Source: Chloroflexota bacterium (GTDB taxonomy: Bacteria > Chloroflexota > UBA6077 > FW602-bin22 > JAMCVK01). From it: DNA of 64,000 nt. Positions 26,910 through 34,788 of the stretch are shown here, piece by piece. The translations under genes and the position numbers were made by a program. The stretch's first letter is position 1. Each line of letters opens with the position of its first letter. A model generated the notes under the pieces. That model ran no database searches. It worked only from the letters and a program-made list of their open reading frames with translations, and had not been told where the DNA came from. Location of the stretch: contig JAMCVK010000026.1 of the NCBI GenBank assembly GCA_023475225.1, positions 1 through 64,000 on the forward strand, in the 5' to 3' direction.

Positions 26910-27059
26910 AGCGACTCCGCAGTGAGACGGCTTGTCCTGGGTTGGCCTCGATAGTCTGGTGCTATGATAGCACAAGCAGGAGCCCTCTCAAAGTTGCGTC
27001 AGGCCCCTGCCTGTGGACGGTGAAAGTGATGACCAGCGCTGGCCTTTCACTCTGGGCCA

Positions 27060-28028
27060 CTAATGGCTTCGCTCAACCACATAGTTGGCTATAGCCAGCA
27101 GTGCCTCACGACACTCATTGGCTGGTAGGATGGCCAAACAGGATTTTGCCCTATCTCCGAATCTACGCGCCTCAGCGATGGTGAGTCGAATAGCCAAGGA
27201 GTTCGTCACCATCTCCACACCCCTCTGTATCCATTCCTCTCCCTCCACCCTCCGCTCAAGGATGGCCGCGATGGGGTTGTCATTTGGATATTGCTCCAAG
27301 GCATAGATAGCTGGCAGCGTCAATGTTCCCTGACGTAGGTCGCTTCCTATGGGCTTCCCCAGCTCTCCTTCCTGGCCAACGAAATCCAGCACATCGTCAA
27401 CGATCTGGAAGGCCATCCCCAGGTTGTAGCCGAATTCTCGTAAGGCTTCGATGGCCATCTCCGGGGCTGAACTCAATACTGCCCCTGACTCCGTAGAAGC
27501 GGCAAACAGGGAGGCCGTCTTTCTACCTATCTTCTGAAAATATTCCTCTTTTGTCTGTCGCCAATTCCCTCTATTGAACGCCTGACGCAGCTCTCCATCA
27601 CATATAGTCATCAGCGTCCTGGCGAATATGTGCATAGCCCTTATATTGTTGATCTGTGCTCCGTGGGCTGCTGCCCGGGCGAATAGATAATCGCCGACGA
27701 GAACGGCTGCACTGGCATCAGCAATGCTGTTCAAGGTGGGACTACCGCGGCGTATTAGGGTTCGGTCGATAATATCGTCGTGAACCAGGGTGGCCGTGTG
27801 CAGCAGCTCCACGGCTACGGCTATGGGGAGAAGACGGTCGAGATCATAATGGTGAAACTTGGCCGCCAGGAGGACCAGGGCCGGTCGTATGCGCTTCCCC
27901 TTGGTGTGTAAGACATGTTTCAGTAGGAGGGAGAGAGGCGGATAATCCGCCTCCGCGGTCTGTATGAGCATGTCTTCCACCTTGCTCAGCTCTGGTAGTA
28001 CCGGACCGAACATCGCCGTTGTTTGCAA
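27060..28028 (-). CDS. Trans-polyprenyl diphosphate synthase
   Basis: This all-helical prenyltransferase of 322 residues elongates an allylic diphosphate with isopentenyl diphosphate. The first aspartate-rich motif is LVHDDIIDRT, the second is QIVDDVLDF, and GKRIRPALVLL and GKPIGSDLRQGTLTLP are conserved. The residues before the first motif (HTATL) are small, suggesting a long-chain product such as octa- or nonaprenyl diphosphate for a quinone side chain. This would serve the bc complex in the same window. Chain length is inferred. Confidence 0.9.
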   Translation of the reverse strand: MQTTAMFGPVLPELSKVEDMLIQTAEADYPPLSLLLKHVLHTKGKRIRPALVLLAAKFHHYDLDRLLPIAVAVELLHTATLVHDDIIDRTLIRRGSPTLNSIADASAAVLVGDYLFARAAAHGAQINNIRAMHIFARTLMTICDGELRQAFNRGNWRQTKEEYFQKIGRKTASLFAASTESGAVLSSAPEMAIEALREFGYNLGMAFQIVDDVLDFVGQEGELGKPIGSDLRQGTLTLPAIYALEQYPNDNPIAAILERRVEGEEWIQRGVEMVTNSLAIRLTIAEARRFGDRAKSCLAILPANECREALLAIANYVVERSH

Positions 28029-28038
28029 GTATTGCCTC

Positions 28039-28824
28039 TCAGTTCAGGGCGAATAACCGCTGCGCGTTCTCTGTAGTGATCATATTCAAGGTTTCCGTGG
28101 CCATCTTCTTTAGCTCAGCCACTCTGCTGAGGACATACGTGAGATTAGCTGGCTCGTTGCGTCGGCCACGCCAAGGATGGGGCGTCAGATAGGGACTATC
28201 GGTCTCCAACAATAAATGCGTCAGAGGGACACCTCGTACCACTTCCACTAACCGGCGCGCGTTGTTGAAGGTGACCACCCCTCCTATCCCGAGGTGGAAC
28301 CCTAGGAAAATGGCAGACTCGGCCATAGCCATGTCGCCCGAAAAGTTGTGTAGGACACCGCCTATGGTCAGCCCTTTCGTACGTTTATTTTCCTCTGCCC
28401 AGCCGCTTAGAATGGCCAGCACGTCGTCGTGCGCCTCACGGTCGTGGACGATAACAGGCAACGCCAACTCCCTGGCCAGGGCGAGATGGGCCTCAAAGGA
28501 TAGCCGCTGTTTTTCCTTTGAAGAAAGGGTTCGATAGTAATCGAGACCGGTTTCACCAATAGCCACCACCTTGGAATGTCTGGCCAATCTGGCTATGGCC
28601 TCCATTTCCGCTGGACTCCAGGCTGAAGCACTATGGGGATGGATGCCTACAGCAGCATACACCCCCTTATGGCTTTCAGCCAGGGCTATGGCCATTCGAC
28701 TCGATTTCAGATCGACCCCAACGGTGATGATCTGCTCTACACCAGCGGCGCTGGCCTGCTTCAGAACGGAGTCACGGTCAGAATCAAATTCCGGTGCATC
28801 CAGATGTACGTGTGTATCAATCAT
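28039..28824 (-). CDS. tatD: TatD-family metal-dependent deoxyribonuclease
   Basis: This 261-residue TIM-barrel hydrolase has metal ligands in DTHVHLD at the N-terminus, GETGLDYYR, VIVHDREAH, LHNFSG and LETDSPYLTPHPWRG. TatD proteins act as 3'-5' exonucleases in DNA repair and turnover. It follows metG 27 bases downstream, a common arrangement in bacteria. Confidence 0.92.
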   Translation of the reverse strand: MIDTHVHLDAPEFDSDRDSVLKQASAAGVEQIITVGVDLKSSRMAIALAESHKGVYAAVGIHPHSASAWSPAEMEAIARLARHSKVVAIGETGLDYYRTLSSKEKQRLSFEAHLALARELALPVIVHDREAHDDVLAILSGWAEENKRTKGLTIGGVLHNFSGDMAMAESAIFLGFHLGIGGVVTFNNARRLVEVVRGVPLTHLLLETDSPYLTPHPWRGRRNEPANLTYVLSRVAELKKMATETLNMITTENAQRLFALN

Positions 28825-28851
28825 GGGCTCTCCACCTTTACACTCTGGAGA

Positions 28852-30390
28852 TCAAGACACCCTGGGGAATAAGGGCGCCGGTTTGGCCCTGACCCTTGTT
28901 CCGGGGACCATACCGCCCCACTGGATGACCTGGTCCCACGGAATCGATTGCTCCAGATCAATACCTAGCTGTCTGGACAGCTCTGTCACTGCCTCCGGCA
29001 TAAAGGGCCATAAAGCGACAGCGATCAGGCGCAGCGACTCAGCTAAATTATATATAACTGTGTCCAGTCGTGCTCGATCCCGTTTGGCCAGGTTCCAAGG
29101 GGCATTCTCCTCGACATACTTGTTGGCCCTGGCCACCAATCTCCAGATGGCCGCTGTCGCCTCGCTGAAGGCCAGATCATCCATAGCTGTGCTCATGTCT
29201 GCAAACATCTGCTCAGCGGAGTCGATCAGTTCTCCGTCAACCCCTTCGACTCCATCCTGGCTGGCGGCTGGCACGGCGCCATTATAGTATCTATTAATCA
29301 TGCTCAGGGTTCGATTCAATAGATTCCCCAGATCGTTGGCCAGGTCGGCGTTGTAACGCTCGCTGAAGGCGGCCAGGGAGACATCGCCATCCGTCCCGAA
29401 GGGAAAATGGGAGAGCAGGAGATAACGGGTGGCGCTGGCCCCAAGTCTATCGATCAGCTGTTGGGGACGGAGCACGTTACCGAGCGTTTTACTCATTTTC
29501 TGTCCCTCAACGGTGAAGAAGCCATGCGCAAAAACCTTCCGGGGTGGCTTAAGTCCGGCCGAGATCAGTAGGGCTGGCCAGACGATGGCGTGAAACCAGA
29601 GGATATCCTTGGCCATAAGATGTACATCGGCCGGCCAGAAATGGGCGAAATGCTGCGGATCATGCTTATAGCCGATGGCGCTGATGTAGTTCAGAAGGGC
29701 ATCGATCCAAACGTAGGTAGTGTGGGTGGGATCGAAGGGGAGGGGTACTCCCCAGGACAGGCTGGCTCGGGATATGCTGATATCCGACAGTCCCGCCCTT
29801 ATCTTACCGAGAACTTCATTTCGTCTGCTTAAGGGGGCGATATCATAGTGGTTGGGATCAGAAGCGTCCAGGATGGCCTTGATCAATATATCCTGATACT
29901 TACTGAGCGTGAAGAAGTAATTCTCCTCTGAATACCAGACGGGCTCGCTGCGGTGATCCGGACAAAGCCCATCGACCAGATCCTCCTCGGTGAGGAATCG
30001 TTCACAGGCCAGGCAGTATTTCCCTTCGTACTTGCCCTTGTAGATTTCGCCCCGCTCATATAAGTGGCTCATAAAGACCTGAACGGCTTCCTCGTGAAGG
30101 GGATCAGTGGTGCGAATAAAGAAGTCATTGGTGATGTGCAGCGCCCGCCACGCCTTCTGGAAGTGCTCCACTATCTTATCACAGAACTCCTTGGGGCTCT
30201 TCCCATGCGCTTTAGCCACCTGAGCCACATTTGCCCCATGCTCATCCGTGCCTGTAAGGAAGAAAACGTCGTCCCCTCGACGCCGATGGTAACGAGCCAG
30301 CACATCGGCAGCGATCGTGGTATAGGCGTGCCCGACGTGCGGCACATCGTTGACATAGTAGATTGGGGTAGTGATATAGAATTTACCCAT
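28852..30390 (-). CDS. metG: Methionyl-tRNA synthetase
   Basis: This class I synthetase of about 512 residues starts GKFYITTPIYYVNDVPHVGHAYTT (HIGH-like VGHA) and has KMSKTLGNV as the KMSKS loop. A partial zinc-finger insert (CLACERFLTEEDLVDGLCPDH) and an anticodon-binding helical domain follow; the C-terminal dimerisation domain is absent. The frame is open to 30453, but homology fixes the start at ATG 30390. An AGGAGG lies unusually far (19 bases) upstream. An extended -10-like TGTTATTAT sits at about 30427-30435 on the same strand. Confidence 0.95.
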   Translation of the reverse strand: MGKFYITTPIYYVNDVPHVGHAYTTIAADVLARYHRRRGDDVFFLTGTDEHGANVAQVAKAHGKSPKEFCDKIVEHFQKAWRALHITNDFFIRTTDPLHEEAVQVFMSHLYERGEIYKGKYEGKYCLACERFLTEEDLVDGLCPDHRSEPVWYSEENYFFTLSKYQDILIKAILDASDPNHYDIAPLSRRNEVLGKIRAGLSDISISRASLSWGVPLPFDPTHTTYVWIDALLNYISAIGYKHDPQHFAHFWPADVHLMAKDILWFHAIVWPALLISAGLKPPRKVFAHGFFTVEGQKMSKTLGNVLRPQQLIDRLGASATRYLLLSHFPFGTDGDVSLAAFSERYNADLANDLGNLLNRTLSMINRYYNGAVPAASQDGVEGVDGELIDSAEQMFADMSTAMDDLAFSEATAAIWRLVARANKYVEENAPWNLAKRDRARLDTVIYNLAESLRLIAVALWPFMPEAVTELSRQLGIDLEQSIPWDQVIQWGGMVPGTRVRAKPAPLFPRVS

Positions 30391-30426
30391 AACAGACTGC
30401 TTCGCTTCGCCTCCTAAAGCAGCCGT

Positions 30427-30435
30427 ATAATAACA
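30427..30435 (-). promoter_or_regulatory. Candidate extended -10 promoter of metG
   Basis: On the minus strand TG-T-TATTAT ends at 30427, about 37 bases before the metG ATG. No -35 match is evident. Confidence 0.35.
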
Positions 30436-30497
30436 TACTTGAGGGGAAAACAAAACGAGCCGCTAGCGGGGGCCACCGATGCTATGACGGCTTTAGT

Positions 30498-30525
30498 AGG
30501 GACGAACCTACGTGTTCGCCCCTCT
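30498..30525. repeat. Short GC-rich palindromic repeat
   Basis: AGGGACGAAC-CTAC-GTGTTCGCCCCT forms an imperfect hairpin between metG and the ClpP-like gene. A related palindrome (GTAGGGGTGACTGG with its inverse) occurs at 34435-34462, so this looks like a dispersed intergenic hairpin family. Confidence 0.5.
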
Positions 30526-30605
30526 GCTGTTTCCGTAGTTGCTGAAGTCGCCAAAGGCGATTTGCACGAAGCATAGCGAAGGAGGCAACCCCGTGTTAGG
30601 CGCTG

Positions 30606-31175
30606 TTACCTACTTGGCTGTTGCTGAAACTGGATAGAAATGACCTCAGAGCCAAGCTCAAATAACTCGGACTTGATTTCATGTACCAACCCCCATGCTT
30701 GTGCTTCGTCAGGGTTGAGGGTGGTCCTTTCAAGCATTGCGTCGGTAACTTCTTGAACCGTCTTGCCAGTATTTGCAGCAATTACCTTAGCAATATTCTC
30801 GATGTCTATTCTTAGTCCCTTAAGCCTTTCTTCGAGCTGCTTCTCTTCAAAACTTTCGTTCTGGAAGTTAGCATTCACACCGTGGAGTAGGAATCTTGCT
30901 TGTGGAACGGACAACCGTCTGCTGCCACCACAGTAAAGAACAACGCCAATAGAATCTACGCTTCCAAAATTGTGTGTGGTCAAGGTTACTGGCATTCCTT
31001 TCAAGTAGTTATAAGCACTCAGGCCGTGAAAGACAGTGCCTCCCGGTGATGAAATGAGGAGAATGAACTCTCTAGCACCTTGCTTTATCTTTTCGTCAAT
31101 AGCGTTCATCAGCGCGTTAATGGTCACGTCTATCACTGGGGCGAAGAACTTAATGACGATTGGCTTAACGGGCAT
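30606..31175 (-). CDS. ClpP-like serine protease family protein
   Basis: The 189-residue protein has the ClpP/crotonase fold: LLISSPGGTV oxyanion region, candidate nucleophile Ser75 in GSVDSIGV and His98 in FLLHG. In the ClpP C-terminal region (ERDRFLSAPEA in E. coli) this protein reads ERTTLNPDEAQAWGLV, so the usual catalytic Asp is not evident. It may use another acidic residue, or be inactive as a canonical protease. The Shine-Dalgarno TAAGGAGG is very strong. Flanking hairpin repeats and the isolated position suggest late arrival. A housekeeping clpP would be expected elsewhere. Confidence 0.78.
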   Translation of the reverse strand: MPVKPIVIKFFAPVIDVTINALMNAIDEKIKQGAREFILLISSPGGTVFHGLSAYNYLKGMPVTLTTHNFGSVDSIGVVLYCGGSRRLSVPQARFLLHGVNANFQNESFEEKQLEERLKGLRIDIENIAKVIAANTGKTVQEVTDAMLERTTLNPDEAQAWGLVHEIKSELFELGSEVISIQFQQQPSR

Positions 31176-31341
31176 GTGATAACCTCCTTAGCGATAAGAT
31201 TAGATACGTGATTCCCACCGGCCGCCGAAGGAAAGAAGCACCCCCGCCAGCGACAACAATGGTCAGGCCGATGATAGCACAGGAAGCTGCTATGAAGAAG
31301 AGCCGCCTGATCTTTTCAGGGTCGATCCAACCGGTCCTCAT
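31165..31341 (-). CDS. Possible small single-span membrane protein
   Basis: A 58-codon frame starts with ATG inside the end of rsmI (26-base overlap) and ends 11 bases into the ClpP-like gene. It encodes MRTGWIDPEKIRRLFF followed by a hydrophobic stretch (IAASCAIIGLTIVVAG) and a basic tail. The basic-hydrophobic-basic pattern looks like a real membrane segment, and it fills the gap between two co-directional genes. No family is recognised and the ribosome binding site is weak, so it may be fortuitous. Confidence 0.35.
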   Translation of the reverse strand: MRTGWIDPEKIRRLFFIAASCAIIGLTIVVAGGGASFLRRPVGITYLILSLRRLSHAR

Positions 31342-32170
31342 CAAGACTGGCTGACACCTCTGTCAATATTTTATATATCTCCCTTTTAGATACGCCGGTC
31401 GCCGCGGCTATTTGGGATACAGCCTCCTTGCCACTCATCCCCTCGTCCATCAAGGCCAGTAGCTGCTCCTTGATCGTCTCTCGATCAACGGGCGGACGCC
31501 GCCGCTCTACCCCGGCGATCACCAGGGTAAATTCTCCCAAAGGTGGTTTCTCCGTAAAATAGGCGATGGCCTGTTCGATGGATCCCCGCCATATCTCCTC
31601 ATGGACCTTCGTCAGTTCCCGGGCCACAGCGATGGGGCGCTCGCCCAAAACCTCCAGGGCATCCTGCAGCGAACGCAAGAGCCGATGTGGTGACTCAAAG
31701 GCGACGATGGTGCGCGGTTCCTCTCGAAGAGTGGTGAGAAGCCTCCGCCTATCGCTTTGTCGGCGTGGTAGGTAGCCAACATAAGCGAACTGGTCGGTAG
31801 GCAACCCGGAGGCGGCCAGGGCCGCCAGGAGGGCCGACGCCCCGGGGATGGGTACAACGGCGAAGCCACGCTCGATGGCGGCGCACACCAGCTCGTAGCC
31901 GGGGTCTGAAATGCCGGGCATTCCCGCCTCTGAGACGAGGGCAATATCCTTTTCCTCCAGTCGGGTGCAAAGGTAGGGCAATCTGCTGCGCTTGTTATGC
32001 TCATGGTAGCTGATCAGCGGTGTCGAGATATGATAACGGGCGAACAGTTTCTTAGTCTGGCGCGTGTCCTCGGCGGCGACGAGGGACACCTCTCTCAGGA
32101 TGCGCAGAGCACGTAAGGAGATGTCTTCCAGGTTGCCAATCGGTGTCCCTACCAGATAGAGAATTCCCAT
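31316..32170 (-). CDS. rsmI: 16S rRNA (cytidine1402-2'-O)-methyltransferase RsmI
   Basis: RsmI methylates the ribose of C1402 in 16S rRNA using SAM. The protein has YLVGTPIGNLEDIS at the N-terminus, AAEDTRQTKKL, SEAGMPGISDPGYELV, PGASALLAALAASGLP and FESPHRLL, all typical of the tetrapyrrole-methylase-like fold, and a C-terminal RsmI helix-turn-helix. I use ATG at 32170, which has GGTGA 5 bases upstream; a GTG at 32179 is the alternative. Confidence 0.95.
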   Translation of the reverse strand: MGILYLVGTPIGNLEDISLRALRILREVSLVAAEDTRQTKKLFARYHISTPLISYHEHNKRSRLPYLCTRLEEKDIALVSEAGMPGISDPGYELVCAAIERGFAVVPIPGASALLAALAASGLPTDQFAYVGYLPRRQSDRRRLLTTLREEPRTIVAFESPHRLLRSLQDALEVLGERPIAVARELTKVHEEIWRGSIEQAIAYFTEKPPLGEFTLVIAGVERRRPPVDRETIKEQLLALMDEGMSGKEAVSQIAAATGVSKREIYKILTEVSASLDEDRLDRP

Positions 32171-32281
32171 CAGTCTCACCAGGCCACATTCGTTTTCGTT
32201 GTAGGACCTCCCGCACGAGACCGCATCCTAGCTTCGGATCACCATCCAGGCGATGAGCATCTTGGCGCTTCCCAGTGAAAA

Positions 32282-33421
32282 TCACTCTTCGCTGTTTGCA
32301 GGTGTCCCAACTGGATGACTAGCCTCGGCCCAGGCCGCCTCGATGAGGGCCAGCAGACCACCAGATACTAGAGAGTGCCCGCCCAGGATGATCGGTATCG
32401 CAGCTGCCCTGGCCGCAGCGGTGAACTCGCGGACAAACGGGTCAACAATGTTCTCTGGCTGAAGCAGGTCGGAGTAGAAGCGATCTGCCCTTGAGGGCTG
32501 CAAGCCCAGGTGGGCAAAGAGCACGCGGCTGTCCAGGAAAGCAGCGTCACCCAGCTCGGTCAGGGCGGCAAGGAACCCGGCTATCCCGACGCCTTGCAAA
32601 TAGAAGCCCAAAAGGGATCGCACCTCCCCTCGCTCCTCGCGTCCACTGGCCCGCATACCCCGTTCCTCAGAATAGATACGGGTGCGACAGGCACAATCCT
32701 TCTCCAGGCGTGACCACAAATGGGCACCGACCCGACCGGCCACTACCACCTGTTTTTCTTGGGACTTAAGAACCGCCGCAGCCGCCTCCAGGCGCGAGGC
32801 GTCTAACCTGAGTCCACCCAGATACGCCGCGGTATGTCGACCGATGCCCGGATGCGTTTGGAGCACCATAAGATCTGTAGGTGTGTCTATATCAAAGAGG
32901 GTTCCGGCTGTCGGGGATAGGGGGAGGCTTCGTAGTGCGCCCACTCGCTCCAACAGGAAGGCCAGATTATTATCATTATACGGAAGAGGAATATGTTCGA
33001 TGGCCGTACCGGGGGTAAAAGCGACGAAGTCCGCTGAGAATAGATTGTTGGGAATAACGACGCCATCATTAGTGAGGAGCAAGCGACAGATCTCAGCCAT
33101 CTCCTTGGCTGTCAGTAAGGGGGCGGCCCCACCACCGATATAAAACGGATGCTCCAGCTCATAGCGCCGAATAAGACGTCGCAGCGTATCTCCGAAATGA
33201 AACTGTCCCGTATCGAAGGCGATAGTTACCGGCCAGTCGACCAGACGTTGGGCCAGGTCGGGCGAATCGGTGGCCACGATTAACGGATCACAAAGTCCAC
33301 AGGCTATCGCTCTCTCGATGGTATCGAGAGCGATGGCCTGTTGAGCATGAAACACCATCCTCTCAACGGGGGTAGCGAACTCCCCTCCCACAAAGACCAA
33401 CAAGGCCACTTTATCAGACAT
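32282..33421 (-). CDS. GT-A-fold nucleotidyltransferase-like protein
   Basis: The first 200 residues look like a CobY/MobA/IspD-type nucleotidyltransferase: ALDTIERAIACG, IVATDSPDLAQRL, YIGGGAAPLLTAKEM and FDIDTPTDLMVL. The usual LAGGxSxRMG phosphate-binding loop is replaced by LLVFVGGEFATP, so substrate binding must differ. A second domain (about 200-379) is rich in Arg, Leu and Ala with GVGIAGFLAALTELGDAAFLDSRVLFAHLG; I do not recognise it. It may be a two-domain enzyme of nucleotide-linked cofactor or sugar metabolism. rsmI follows about 110 bases downstream. Confidence 0.5.
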   Translation of the reverse strand: MSDKVALLVFVGGEFATPVERMVFHAQQAIALDTIERAIACGLCDPLIVATDSPDLAQRLVDWPVTIAFDTGQFHFGDTLRRLIRRYELEHPFYIGGGAAPLLTAKEMAEICRLLLTNDGVVIPNNLFSADFVAFTPGTAIEHIPLPYNDNNLAFLLERVGALRSLPLSPTAGTLFDIDTPTDLMVLQTHPGIGRHTAAYLGGLRLDASRLEAAAAVLKSQEKQVVVAGRVGAHLWSRLEKDCACRTRIYSEERGMRASGREERGEVRSLLGFYLQGVGIAGFLAALTELGDAAFLDSRVLFAHLGLQPSRADRFYSDLLQPENIVDPFVREFTAAARAAAIPIILGGHSLVSGGLLALIEAAWAEASHPVGTPANSEE

Positions 33422-33470
33422 GTGGCTAACTGGCTCCTCTAGCTTAACCAGGTTGAGAATGGTGGTCGTC

Positions 33471-34031
33471 TCAGATCAACTCTGGCTCAATCAGGCCGTA
33501 ATTGCCATCCCGGCGGCGATAGAGGACGTTGATTTGCTCTGTAGCGGCGTTCAGGAAAACGAAGAAGTCGTGGCCAAGGGCCTCCATCTCCGCTGCGGCC
33601 TCTTCCACCGCCATCGGTTTCATAAGGAACCGCTTGATCTTGACCACGTGGGGTTTCTCCTCTTGAAGTGCCTCCTCTAGAATAGCCGATTCGACCTCGG
33701 CAGCTACAGCTTTAGCCACCGATGTCTTCGCCCGGCTATATAATTTCTCCTTATGCCGCACGAGCTGCCGCTGCATCACATTGAGAACGGCATCAACGGC
33801 GGTATAGATGTCCCCGGCCTTCTCCTCAGCGCGCAACACAGTGTTATTAGTTGTAAGCAACATCTGAATAACGTAGCGGTCCCCACTGCTTTTCGTCTTC
33901 TCTTCCGATAGCTCTGCTGTGACATCCATAATGTGATCCAGGTAACGAGCTAATTTGCTGGCCTTCTTTTCTACATAAGAGCGCAAGGTCTCATTTACGT
34001 CGATATTCTTACCTTTCACTACGATTTGCAT
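33471..34031 (-). CDS. hpf: Ribosome hibernation promoting factor (long form)
   Basis: Long HPF joins 70S ribosomes into inactive 100S dimers in slow growth. The 186-residue protein has the N-terminal HPF/RaiA domain (QIVVKGKNIDVNETLRSYVEKKASKLARY) and a C-terminal dimerisation domain (VVKIKRFLMKPMAVEEAAAEMEALGHDFFVFLNAATEQINVLYRRRDGNYGLIEP). AAGGAGAG sits 8 bases before the ATG. A strong hairpin terminator lies 63-96 bases upstream and insulates the gene. Confidence 0.95.
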   Translation of the reverse strand: MQIVVKGKNIDVNETLRSYVEKKASKLARYLDHIMDVTAELSEEKTKSSGDRYVIQMLLTTNNTVLRAEEKAGDIYTAVDAVLNVMQRQLVRHKEKLYSRAKTSVAKAVAAEVESAILEEALQEEKPHVVKIKRFLMKPMAVEEAAAEMEALGHDFFVFLNAATEQINVLYRRRDGNYGLIEPELI

Positions 34032-34093
34032 TCTGGCTGCTCTCCTTAAGTGATTCGGATAAAAACGATGTCCTTAAATGAAGATGAGGAACG

Positions 34094-34127
34094 AAAAAAC
34101 TCTCCTGAATCCTCAGCAGAGTTTTTT
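34094..34127. terminator. Bidirectional rho-independent terminator
   Basis: AAAAAACTCT (34094-34103) pairs perfectly with AGAGTTTTTT (34118-34127). An inner CTGA/TCAG stem with an ATCC loop is separated by one C-C mismatch. A and U tracts on both sides allow it to work on either strand. It probably stops minus-strand transcripts from the repeat region or the cyclase gene before they reach hpf. Confidence 0.75.
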
Positions 34128-34788
34128 GTCATTCTACTCCTTTCAGCTCGTTTGATTTTAGGATACTATAAGCCACCCTATGGTGTCAACCTCCCCCCTT
34201 GGGAGGAAGACACCCTCACCCCCTTAATCCCCCTCTCCCGCACGGCGGGAGAGGGGGAGAATAGCTAGGGCGGAGCCCTAGAACCCTCCAAGGAGGGTGT
34301 TCCCTCCTTGACCACCCCTTACTCGCGTGGGGGAGAAGGGGGGATTAAGTCCAGGCTGTGTCCCCATTCACTCTAAGTAGTGGGGCTGTGCCCCCTCCTT
34401 GATCTCCCCTGCCCCGGCGGAAGAAGGGAGGAATGTAGGGGTGACTGGCCAGTCGCCCCTACTAGGGCGGAGCCCTATCCTTCTTCGAAGGACTCCAAGG
34501 AGGGAGCGCCCCCCTTGAACCCCCCTTGGGAGGAAGATGTCCTCACCCTCTGCTCCCCTCTCCCGTCCTTCCCGGACGGGAGAGGGGAGCAGAATTTTGG
34601 GGAGACCCCAAACCCCTGCCTGCGGCAGGCAGGCCAGCAGAAGGGCTTCGCCCCTCGGCACTCCCCCTCCGGCGGAGGGTAGTAATTACCTATAGGCTGT
34701 GTCCCAAGCCATCCCAGCGGCGGGGCTGCACTCCCTTGGAAGCCCTGTTGTTCAAACCCCTTGATCTCCCCGTGGGATGCGGGATTCG
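34128..34788. repeat. Repeat-rich GC spacer without genes
   Basis: This 660-base spacer contains duplicated blocks. CCCCCTTGGGAGGAAGA occurs near 34195 and 34524. CTAGGGCGGAGCCCTA hairpins occur at 34265-34280 and 34462-34477. CTCTCCCG...CGGGAGAGGGG hairpins occur near 34231-34258 and 34558-34585. A 28-base near-perfect palindrome sits at 34435-34462. Open frames here run through these repeats on both strands and are not credible genes. It looks like nested miniature repeats. Confidence 0.7.
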
